DNA of 64,000 bases, taken from positions 124,001 to 188,000 of the forward strand of contig CAIQBW010000010.1 in the NCBI GenBank assembly GCA_903870165.1, given 5' to 3'. The translations under genes and the position numbers were made by a program. Positions 47,186-55,250 of the stretch are shown in pieces. The notes under the pieces are model-generated. The model had not been told where the DNA came from, did not search any database, and was given only the letters and a program-made list of their open reading frames with translations. Every line of letters begins with the position of its first letter. Position 1 is the stretch's first letter. The DNA comes from an uncultured Methylophilaceae bacterium. GTDB taxonomy: Bacteria > Pseudomonadota > Gammaproteobacteria > Burkholderiales > Methylophilaceae.

Positions 47186-47970
47186 AGCTAATTTTATGTG
47201 CAGATGACTTTGGGCAAAGCGAAGCAATCGACCTAGCGATTATCGATCTAATTAAAAAAAACCGCTTAAGTGCGACTTCTTGCATGACAATGAGTCCACG
47301 CTGGGAAGAGTCCGCAAAAAAAATCACACCCAGCATCAGAAAAAAAGCCGCCATAGGCTTACACCTTGACTTTACCTACTTTGGTGAGGCTATCAGCCAT
47401 CCTAAATTAGTGTTAATGAGCCTTAGTCGACAGCTTGTGTTAGATCGAATCAAACAAAACATACACAAACAACTGGACGCATTTGAAAGCGCAATTGGCA
47501 CAGCACCTGACTACGTAGATGGCCATCAACATGTTCATCAATTACCTCAGATTAGGGAGGCCTTGCTTGAGATATTGCTATCGCGATATGGTCGAAATTT
47601 ACCTTGGTTACGTATTGCAAAACCGCCAATTAAAGATGGCATTAAAGGTTTTATTATTAGGGCATTAGGATCGAACTCGTTTGAGAATAAAGCAAAGGCA
47701 AAAGGCTTTTTGTGTTCGGGTGACTTATTAGGCGCTTATAGTTTTAATGGCACATCTGAAGAGTACATGGCCCGCTTAAAAAAATGGCTTAAAGAAGTGA
47801 GAAGCGACAAAGCCACGCCAGTGCTGATGTGTCATCCAGCAATAGAAATGCAAGGCAATAAAGAAGATATGATTTACCCAGCGAGAGTAAAAGAGTTTGG
47901 GGTTCTAGCGAGCGATGCACTCGCTAAGGAATTAAAAGCATTCAGTTTAGTTAAAAATCCGAATAGTTAA
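47182..47970 (+). CDS. ChbG/YdjC (NaxD/HpnK-like) carbohydrate deacetylase
   Basis: 262 residues from ATG 47182 (overlapping the GtrA stop in ATGA). YdjC-fold metal-dependent deacetylase: LILCADDFGQSE (Asp 8-9), IGLHLDF (His 61) and DGHQHVHQLP (113-122), all in the positions that bind metal, plus a late MCHPA. Family members remove N-acetyl groups from chitobiose, hopanoid-linked GlcNAc or lipid-linked GalNAc. There are no chitobiose or hopanoid genes nearby. Its coupling to a polyprenyl-phosphate GT2 and an ArnT-like transferase points to deacetylation of a lipid-linked HexNAc. Confidence 0.83.
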   Translation: MKLILCADDFGQSEAIDLAIIDLIKKNRLSATSCMTMSPRWEESAKKITPSIRKKAAIGLHLDFTYFGEAISHPKLVLMSLSRQLVLDRIKQNIHKQLDAFESAIGTAPDYVDGHQHVHQLPQIREALLEILLSRYGRNLPWLRIAKPPIKDGIKGFIIRALGSNSFENKAKAKGFLCSGDLLGAYSFNGTSEEYMARLKKWLKEVRSDKATPVLMCHPAIEMQGNKEDMIYPARVKEFGVLASDALAKELKAFSLVKNPNS

Positions 47971-48464
47971 CCGACTGCAGGTGGGGCAACAGAAGATTTT
48001 CTAATTTTCTTAGATAGCTTCGTTACTTTAACAACCTTTTTCATGACGCAATACTCAGAACCGTAATCACCGCCATTTTCATCTGGTTCGTAATAGTGAT
48101 TAGTATATGCCCAGCGTGTATTAGAAACCTTCTGAATATCTGCAATTCCAGTACTATATTCTGCGCTGCGACCATCTGAAAGATTAAAAGTCAGCGCCAA
48201 TTTATAACCATTTGCGATTGCCTGACCTTTATAAACAAGAGAGTTTTCTGTTTCGGTATTAAAGTCATAAACACCAAAGTCACCATGGCTACTCACTTTA
48301 TTAAGCTTTAGCCTTGCGACAACCTCATACTCACCCACTTTATTATTTTGACCTTTGCAACTATAAACCCCAGTAAAATCAGGCCCAGCAAACTGCTCTT
48401 CTGATCTGGCAACGCCAATATTGATACACAACAGACAAAAAGCAATTAACGTGAGATTTTTCAT
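47967..48464 (-). CDS. Secreted protein of unknown function
   Basis: 165 residues with a signal peptide (KNLTLIAFCLLCINIGVARS). The mature part has FTGVYSCKGQNNKVGEYEV and later YGSEYCVMKKVV, so two cysteines that could form a disulfide, with beta-rich sequence between. The C-terminus is Lys-rich (VTKLSKKIRKSS) and ends APPAVG. I do not recognise the family. Its TTAA stop is shared with the convergent deacetylase gene. Confidence 0.65.
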   Translation of the reverse strand: MKNLTLIAFCLLCINIGVARSEEQFAGPDFTGVYSCKGQNNKVGEYEVVARLKLNKVSSHGDFGVYDFNTETENSLVYKGQAIANGYKLALTFNLSDGRSAEYSTGIADIQKVSNTRWAYTNHYYEPDENGGDYGSEYCVMKKVVKVTKLSKKIRKSSVAPPAVG

Positions 48465-48665
48465 GCGATTTTCTTAAGCGAATTTAACAAAGTCGGTATT
48501 GTAGCGTGATGCAGACTCGCTTAGTAGATATCCTGCCTTATCTTTCGATAATTTATGTTTTTACTTTGTTTTTGAGTGTTGGCTAGATTATCATAAGCGC
48601 TTCGCTAGCGAGCTCCACACGAGCTTGTTTAAAGCGTTATTTGCGTGGTTTATTCTCAGGATTTT

Positions 48666-50237
48666 ATGACAACTTCAAGTCCATCACCTTCACAGAAAAC
48701 TACTTGGCGCTTTAGTGCCTTTAATCTTGTTTTATTGCTCACGCTTTCACTGTGGTTATGGTATCAAAACAAGCCTGTTCAACTGCCAGAGCCGAATCTA
48801 GCCACAGACGCTAAATTACAATGCGTCTCTTACTCACCCTATTACAACAAAGGCCAGACCCCACTAGACATTAATACTTTCATCACTCACGAACAAATTG
48901 ACAGTGACTTAGCCAAGTTATCTACACAGTTCGCTTGCGTACGCATCTATTCTGTGGGGCAAGGCCTAGATTACGTGCCCGAAGCCGCCTCAAAATTAGG
49001 TATGAAAGTGTATGTTGGGGCATGGATAGGCTGGATTAAAAAGCTTAACGAAAAAGAATTAAAACTCGCCATTGAGGTAGCTAACAAATACCCTGATACC
49101 GTTAAAGCTTTGGTAATTGGCAATGAAGTGTTATTAAGAGGCGAGCAGTCCGAAGCGTCCATGAAGGCTTATATTGAACGTGCAAAAGCAGCAACCCATG
49201 TACCTGTAACTTATGCCGACGTTTGGGAGTTTTGGCGTAAACACCCTGCACTTGAAAGCTCTGTTGATTTCGTGACCGTGCACATCCTACCTTATTGGGA
49301 AGATCAGCCTCAGCCAATTGAACGTGCTATTGATCACACTCAAAACGTCATGAACTTACTAGCAAGCACGTTCAAGAAGCCGATTCTTATTGGCGAAACT
49401 GGCTGGCCATCTGTTGGACGTCAACGAGAGGGTGCCCGACCTAGCGCGCTCAATCAAGCTTTCTATATGCGTAGCTTTTTAAAAGTTGCGGATGAAAAAC
49501 ATTGGAATTACAACTTGATTGAAGCGGTTGACCAACCATGGAAACGCGGCTTGGAAGGTACTGTTGGTGGATATTGGGGCATCTTTAATACTGACCTCAA
49601 ACCTAAATTTCCTTTTCTAGGTGACATGGCAGAAAAGCATGACGGACAATCAGTCATATATTCCGGGCTTATCGGGTCACTTCTATTTTTAGTTTGGGCA
49701 TTTATTCTCAATATCCGCACAAAAAGCCAAATGTTAAGCCTAACGCTGCTTGGGGCGCTTGCAGGAATGTCGACACTTCTACAATCAGAATACTTGCTTG
49801 CTGCTTGCCGTACGAAAAATGAATGGGTTGCGCTTGGCGGTTTAGCCTTACTTGGATTGGTTTGCTTATTTAGTATCCCCGCCTATGCCTTTAAGGCCAA
49901 CAAAACAGCCAAAAAAATCAGCCACCTCTCACTAAGCATTATTCTGCTAGCAGCATTGAGTGCAAACTACTTACTCATCACCGATGGCCGTTATCGCGAC
50001 TTCGCAGTCAGCCTATATGTCTTACCTGTATTGCAGCTATCAATAGGTTTATGGCTACTTGAACACAGCCTAAAGCAAAGATACGTCGCTTTCCGCATAC
50101 TAACTACGTTGCTATTTGCTAGCGCCGCATTTTGCTTATATAAAGAACCAACTAATTCATTGGCAATCTTTTGGTTAATCCTTTGCAGCTTAATTGCATG
50201 GGCTAACTGGCCAACAAAACGTAAATCTGTAATTTAA
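48666..50237 (+). CDS. Membrane-bound GH17 beta-glucan glycosyltransferase/hydrolase (NdvC-like)
   Basis: 523 residues from ATG 48666 (AGGA upstream; a GTG at 48645 is less likely). One N-terminal membrane anchor (about 18-34) is followed by a GH17 barrel (about 50-330) with acid/base Glu 154 in VIGNEVLL and nucleophile Glu 244 in IGETGWPSVG, both intact. About six to eight C-terminal membrane helices follow (from about 330). Bacterial GH17 proteins of this kind act as transglycosylases that elongate or branch beta-1,3-glucan. It lies 22 bp before the GH17-GT2 gene. Similar to Bradyrhizobium NdvC in layout. Confidence 0.8.
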   Translation: MTTSSPSPSQKTTWRFSAFNLVLLLTLSLWLWYQNKPVQLPEPNLATDAKLQCVSYSPYYNKGQTPLDINTFITHEQIDSDLAKLSTQFACVRIYSVGQGLDYVPEAASKLGMKVYVGAWIGWIKKLNEKELKLAIEVANKYPDTVKALVIGNEVLLRGEQSEASMKAYIERAKAATHVPVTYADVWEFWRKHPALESSVDFVTVHILPYWEDQPQPIERAIDHTQNVMNLLASTFKKPILIGETGWPSVGRQREGARPSALNQAFYMRSFLKVADEKHWNYNLIEAVDQPWKRGLEGTVGGYWGIFNTDLKPKFPFLGDMAEKHDGQSVIYSGLIGSLLFLVWAFILNIRTKSQMLSLTLLGALAGMSTLLQSEYLLAACRTKNEWVALGGLALLGLVCLFSIPAYAFKANKTAKKISHLSLSIILLAALSANYLLITDGRYRDFAVSLYVLPVLQLSIGLWLLEHSLKQRYVAFRILTTLLFASAAFCLYKEPTNSLAIFWLILCSLIAWANWPTKRKSVI

Positions 50238-50259
50238 TCATTTAGAAAAACTATCTTTT

Positions 50260-52833
50260 ATGCCCCCATTTTTTAAGCGTTACATAAAACCGTTGTTGTT
50301 TGCGAGTGTTATTGCACTCATACACTTCGGCATTTGGAGCGTTTCAAACCGCGCTTTGCCAGTGATGAATGCACCACCTATTGTGAATGGTTTTGCTTAT
50401 AGTGGTTTCCAAGAAAACCAAAGCCCTCTCGAAAAAGAATACCCAAGCACGGCAGAGTTGGTAAAGGATTTAAAAATCTTAAGACCGCTCACTAACCGTA
50501 TTCGCATTTATGGTGCATTGGAGAACAGTGAGGTCACTGCACTTGCCTCTAATTTGGGCTTTGAAGTCACGGCTGGCGCTTGGATTAGCGGTGATTTGAA
50601 CGCAAACCGCCGTGAAGTGGACGCTTTAAAAGAAAAGATTAAAAACTACCCTCATATTGAACGTGCCATTGTTGGCAATGAATCTTTACTTCGTAATGAT
50701 TTACCAATAGAAGAGCTTTATAGCTATTTGGATGAAGTCAGAAAGTCTTCTCCAATCCCCATCTCAACCGCAGAGCCCTGGCACGTCTGGCTTAAAAATC
50801 CAGAGTTAGTTAAACATGTGGATTATATTGCTGTGCATCTATTGCCTTACCACGAAGGTGTCCCTGTCGAAAAAGCTGTAGATTATGCACTGCAACGCTA
50901 TGACGAGTTGATGGATGCTTATCCACGAAAGAAGATAGTTATTACTGAAATTGGGTGGCCTAGCCACGGACCAACGCTTGGGGCAGCTGAAGCTTCCGAT
51001 GTAAATCAAGCGCGTTTCGTTCGGGAGTTTTTAGCCAAAACTGCACATAAAAATTACGACTACTACTTGATGGAAGCGTTTGACCAGCCTTGGAAACAAA
51101 AGCTTGAAGGCTGGGCTGGCGCGTATTGGGGTATGTTTGATGCTGAGCGAAATGAGAAATACTCACTTCAAGGTGCAGTCCCTAAAGATGACCGCTGGGA
51201 AGAAAAAGCGTTATGGGCAAGTTTATTAGGTTTCTTCCCTATTCTATTTATCGGCTATCGCTTTAGACATTGGGGCTTGGGTGGCCGCTTCTCTATGGCT
51301 ATCTTGCTACAAGCATGTATTACCACACTTGTTGTCGCTTGGAATCTGCCTGGCGATTACTACTACACCCTGCGAGATTTTGTAGTACTGATTGCGCTCA
51401 TTATCGGCATGGGGCTGACTTCTGCGGTACTAATGATTTACGGTGTTGAATTCAGTGAAGTCATGTTTAAGGCCAAATGGAACCGCGCTTACAAACGGGC
51501 CGTTCCTGTTCCTGCAGATCAAGAGCTATTCGTCTCTATTCATCTCGCATGCTACAACGAACCACCTGCGATGGTGATTACCACCATTGAAAGTCTTGCA
51601 AAACTCAATTACACAAACTTTGAAGTGATTGTGGTGGACAACAACACTAAAGACGAAACAAAGTGGAAACCTATTGAAGAATACATGGCGAAAATGCCAG
51701 ATAATTTCCGATTCTTCCATTTACCACAATGGCCGGGTTTTAAAGCGGGTGCACTTAACTTTGCCCTAGACCAAACCAATCCAAAAACTCAAGTGGTCGG
51801 TGTAGTCGATGCTGATTACGAAGTCACGCCAGATTGGCTCTCTGACTTAGTACCGCACTTTGCGGATCCTAAGGTGGCTGTAGTTCAAGCACCTCAAGCC
51901 CATCGCGATTGGGAAAACAACTTTTTCCGTCGTATGAGCAATTGGGAGTTTGAAGGCTTCTTCCGTATTGGCATGCATCACCGCCATGAGCGTAATGCGC
52001 TCATTCAGCATGGTACGATGACGTTAGTTCGTCATCAGCCTTTAGTGGACTTTGGCAAATGGTCTGAATGGTGCATTTGCGAAGATACTGAATTAGGCTT
52101 ACGCCTGCTAGAAAATGGCTACGAGCTACGCTACATTGACGACACCTTTGGTCGCGGCCTCACCCCTTCTGACTTCAAAGCTTTGAAGTCTCAGCGTTTC
52201 CGTTGGGCCTTTGGCGCGATGCAAATCCTTAAACATCATTTACCCAAACTGATAGGTGATTCAACGCTCACTTTTGGTCAGCGCTATCACTTCTTAACAG
52301 GTTGGTTTGGTTGGTTAGGTGATGCACTTCAACTAATTTTTACCATCGGCTCAATTGCTTGGACTGTTGCAATGTTGGCATTTCCAACTGCATTTAGCTT
52401 GCCAGTGACTATTATGATCACCCCTATCCTCTGCTTCCTGGGGATTAAAGCTGCATTGGGTCCCGTGCTTTATCGCAAGACCATGAATTGCAGCTGGAAA
52501 GATATCTTTGGCGCCTCGCTTGCAAGCTTGGGACTCTCTCATGCGATTGCGCGGGGCGTGATGATGGGCATCATTAAAAAAGACGGTGTATTTAAAGTAA
52601 CGGCAAAAGGTAAAGTCAGCATCAATAAGCTACAGATTCTTAATCCGATTATTGAAGAAGTCACTTTGCTCGTCTTGCTGATTATTTGCAGCTTAGCGAT
52701 GTTGATTACGCGCGGCTTTGGCAATATAGATGCTGAACTATGGGTGAGCATGCTAGCCTTGCAATCACTACCCTATGCAAGCGCCCTAGCCTGTCAAATC
52801 ATTGCACAGCGCCCAGACGAACCAGTTAATTAA
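50260..52833 (+). CDS. GH17-GT2 fusion, beta-1,3-glucan synthase (NdvB-like)
   Basis: 857 residues. An N-terminal anchor (10-28) and a periplasmic GH17 domain (about 38-310) with Glu 141 in VGNESLL and Glu 230 in ITEIGWPSHG come first. Membrane helices follow near 325-420, then a cytosolic GT2 domain with LACYNEPPAMV, VVDADYEV (DAD near 515), ICEDTELGLRLLENG (near 607) and QRFRWAFG (QxxRW near 645). Several C-terminal helices follow. This is the plan of processive glucan synthases such as NdvB of Bradyrhizobium and Pseudomonas, which make (cyclic) beta-1,3-glucans from UDP-glucose. The TTAA stop is shared with convergent glk. Confidence 0.85.
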   Translation: MPPFFKRYIKPLLFASVIALIHFGIWSVSNRALPVMNAPPIVNGFAYSGFQENQSPLEKEYPSTAELVKDLKILRPLTNRIRIYGALENSEVTALASNLGFEVTAGAWISGDLNANRREVDALKEKIKNYPHIERAIVGNESLLRNDLPIEELYSYLDEVRKSSPIPISTAEPWHVWLKNPELVKHVDYIAVHLLPYHEGVPVEKAVDYALQRYDELMDAYPRKKIVITEIGWPSHGPTLGAAEASDVNQARFVREFLAKTAHKNYDYYLMEAFDQPWKQKLEGWAGAYWGMFDAERNEKYSLQGAVPKDDRWEEKALWASLLGFFPILFIGYRFRHWGLGGRFSMAILLQACITTLVVAWNLPGDYYYTLRDFVVLIALIIGMGLTSAVLMIYGVEFSEVMFKAKWNRAYKRAVPVPADQELFVSIHLACYNEPPAMVITTIESLAKLNYTNFEVIVVDNNTKDETKWKPIEEYMAKMPDNFRFFHLPQWPGFKAGALNFALDQTNPKTQVVGVVDADYEVTPDWLSDLVPHFADPKVAVVQAPQAHRDWENNFFRRMSNWEFEGFFRIGMHHRHERNALIQHGTMTLVRHQPLVDFGKWSEWCICEDTELGLRLLENGYELRYIDDTFGRGLTPSDFKALKSQRFRWAFGAMQILKHHLPKLIGDSTLTFGQRYHFLTGWFGWLGDALQLIFTIGSIAWTVAMLAFPTAFSLPVTIMITPILCFLGIKAALGPVLYRKTMNCSWKDIFGASLASLGLSHAIARGVMMGIIKKDGVFKVTAKGKVSINKLQILNPIIEEVTLLVLLIICSLAMLITRGFGNIDAELWVSMLALQSLPYASALACQIIAQRPDEPVN

Positions 52834-53759
52834 GTCTTGGATGCAGACAACAAGGCTGCGCCTACAATGCCAGCCTTGTCACCTGTAGAAGATATTTCGA
52901 CTTGAACGCGACCACGCAACACTGGAATTAGGTCAGCTTCAAATTGATGGTTAAAGGTTGTTTCCATTAAATGCCAAGCTTGACTCACTCCACCGCCAAT
53001 CAATACTCGCTTCACATCAAGCACTTTTAATATATGTGCCAAGCTCTGCGCCAAAGCTATTGCAGCAATTTCATAAGCTTGTTTGGCTTTTATTTCACCT
53101 TGCGCCGCCCGTTCGGCTATTTCATGTGCAGGGAGATTGATCCCTGATAATTCCTCATAACTTTTGCTGATACCAGTGGCTGATGCGTATTGCTCCAAAC
53201 AGCCGTAATTGCCGCACCCACATAAACGGCCATTTGGCCTTGTAATGATATGTCCCACTTCCATCGCAAAACCATGTTCCCCCGGAACCGCTTTACCAGC
53301 TTGAATCAAACCACCACCAACGCCAGTACCCAAGCCTATAAAAATTAGGCCTTCAGCAGTAGGAATGTTCATTAACTGATACTCACCATAGGCTGAAGCC
53401 AATGCGTCGTTCTCAACGACCACAGGACGCTTAATGGCCGCAGATAAGTCACCCGCCAGATTCACATCCAACAAGCCTGGCAAATTCGGGGATTGAGCAA
53501 CATATCCACTGAGCGGATTAATAAAGCCAGGAAAACCAATACCAATAGATGTAACTTGAGGATATTCGCTTAGCACTTTATTCAAAATCTCGGTTGTTAC
53601 GGCAATGATTTTTTGCCAAGCAATATCCGCTGAATTGGTTTTACATAGATTGGTAAAATCAGCATGGTGACGAGTTTCATGAATAATGTTTAAATCATCC
53701 ACGACACCTACACGTAGATTGGTACCACCAACATCAACCCCAACTCTAAGTGCCATCAT
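52830..53759 (-). CDS. ROK-family glucokinase
   Basis: 309 residues. N-terminal phosphate-binding VGVDVGGTNLRVGVV, sugar-site ENDALASAYGE, GLGTGVGGGLI, and the ROK zinc signature GHIITRPNGRLCGCGNYGCLEQ split over 217-238. It phosphorylates glucose, probably that released by MalQ and GH57 from storage glucan. A repressor role is unlikely because there is no helix-turn-helix. It overlaps malQ through TAATG. Fructokinase or mannokinase activity cannot be excluded. Confidence 0.85.
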   Translation of the reverse strand: MMALRVGVDVGGTNLRVGVVDDLNIIHETRHHADFTNLCKTNSADIAWQKIIAVTTEILNKVLSEYPQVTSIGIGFPGFINPLSGYVAQSPNLPGLLDVNLAGDLSAAIKRPVVVENDALASAYGEYQLMNIPTAEGLIFIGLGTGVGGGLIQAGKAVPGEHGFAMEVGHIITRPNGRLCGCGNYGCLEQYASATGISKSYEELSGINLPAHEIAERAAQGEIKAKQAYEIAAIALAQSLAHILKVLDVKRVLIGGGVSQAWHLMETTFNHQFEADLIPVLRGRVQVEISSTGDKAGIVGAALLSASKT

Positions 53760-55249
53760 TAGCCTCTCAGCGCGTTTGGATTGCGTTTGTTCTGCAAAAT
53801 AGAATGCTCCAGGGCTTTAACTACACCATCGTCTAACTGCGTCCAATTAAAATGCCATTGCCAATTACCTTCCATCGTCCCCGGTGTGTTCATACGGTCA
53901 GCACTACCAAGCTTCAAGATGTCCTGCATCGGAATAATTGCCAGCGTTGCATTGCTTGCGAGCGCCATATCAATCAGCACAAAAGGCATATCCACTGCAT
54001 TGCCCTCAACATAACCATGCTCATTCAAGTAGCGATGGAAAATCGTTTTTTGGTCTTCATTAATTCCTTGATACCAACCTAGACTAGTATCGTTGTCATG
54101 CGTGCCAGTATAGACAACACTTTTTTGAGTGATTTTTTCAGGCAAATATGGATTCTCGGCACTACCATCAAAAGCGAACTGTAGAATTTTCATCCCCGGC
54201 AAGTCGAATTTTTCACGGAGCGCATTCACTTCATCCGTAATAATGCCCAAATCTTCAGCCACCAATGTGATGAGTGGCAGATGTTTAATGATTGCCTCAA
54301 GAAGCGCCTCTCCAGGTGCTAACTCCCATGCACCATTGATAGCAGTTGGTTCATCTGCAGGAATCTCCCATGCAGCTTCAAGCCCTCTAAAATGATCAAT
54401 TCGCACCATATCAAATAAAGCATTTTGGGTGCGCATGCGCGCTAGCCACCATTTAAAGCCATCCGCTTTCATGGCGGACCAGTTGTAATGCGGATTACCC
54501 CATCGCTGACCAGTTTCAGAGAAATAATCTGGCGGTACACCAGCGACAACCGTCATGTTTAAATCTTCATCCAATTTGAATATTTCAGGTTTCGCCCAAA
54601 CATCAGCGCTATCGTAAGAAATAAAAATCGGAATATCCCCAAACAACGCAATGTTCTGGCTGTTGGCATACTCCTTTAGCGCATGCCATTGCTCAAAAAA
54701 AATGAACTGTTTAAATTTCTCCAACGCAATATCATCGGCAAAATCTGATTGTGCTTGTTTAATTGCATCAAGTTGACGCAATTTAAGTGCGCTGGGCCAA
54801 TCACACCAAGAAACATGATGGTAAGAATTACGCAAAGCAATAAACAAAGCAAAATCGTCAAGCCAATGTGCTTGTTGCTTAATGAAGCGTATAAAATTGG
54901 CTTGCGCTTGGGGTATATTAATACGATTAAAATTCTTAAAAGCGACTTCCATCAATTTAGCTTTGTCTAAACCAGAGTCAATATCGCTTAGTAAGAGCCA
55001 TTGTTGTTCTTTTAAGTTGTCTAAACTAATCAAATCGGGGTTGCCTGCATGCGCAGATAAGCACTGATATGGCGAACCATCCGCATGCGTCATATTGAGC
55101 GGCAGCGTTTGCCAAACGGTTGCGCCAACGCGAGATAGAAAATCTACGAACTTAAACGCATCTTGGCCTAAGTCGCCTTTCGGCAATGAAGTAATGTGCA
55201 ACAAGACACCCGCGCGCCTTTGCTCAAGAACATGAGAGATATAGGACAA
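53759..55249 (-). CDS. malQ: 4-alpha-glucanotransferase (amylomaltase)
   Basis: 496 residues from TTG 55249, a GH77 enzyme that disproportionates maltodextrins and releases glucose. It has RRAGVLLHITSLPKGDLG, DVWAKPEIF, GVPPDYFSETGQRWGNPHYNW read from residue 238, nucleophile Asp in VRIDHFRGLE, acid Glu in LVAEDLGIIT and GTHDNDTS. The start is TTG one nt after the GH57 stop, with GAGGGCGAG upstream. A GTG at 55303 would lie inside the GH57 gene and add non-homologous residues. It is 3' of GH57 in a glgC-GH57-malQ-glk run. Confidence 0.9.
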   Translation of the reverse strand: MSYISHVLEQRRAGVLLHITSLPKGDLGQDAFKFVDFLSRVGATVWQTLPLNMTHADGSPYQCLSAHAGNPDLISLDNLKEQQWLLLSDIDSGLDKAKLMEVAFKNFNRINIPQAQANFIRFIKQQAHWLDDFALFIALRNSYHHVSWCDWPSALKLRQLDAIKQAQSDFADDIALEKFKQFIFFEQWHALKEYANSQNIALFGDIPIFISYDSADVWAKPEIFKLDEDLNMTVVAGVPPDYFSETGQRWGNPHYNWSAMKADGFKWWLARMRTQNALFDMVRIDHFRGLEAAWEIPADEPTAINGAWELAPGEALLEAIIKHLPLITLVAEDLGIITDEVNALREKFDLPGMKILQFAFDGSAENPYLPEKITQKSVVYTGTHDNDTSLGWYQGINEDQKTIFHRYLNEHGYVEGNAVDMPFVLIDMALASNATLAIIPMQDILKLGSADRMNTPGTMEGNWQWHFNWTQLDDGVVKALEHSILQNKRNPNALRG

Positions 55250-55250
55250 T

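Noticed and set aside
48598-48640. Small palindromes (TCGCTAGCGA, GAGCTC) upstream of the GH17 gene as a regulatory site
   Set aside because: Short, without promoter spacing or T-tract; nothing ties them to transcription control.
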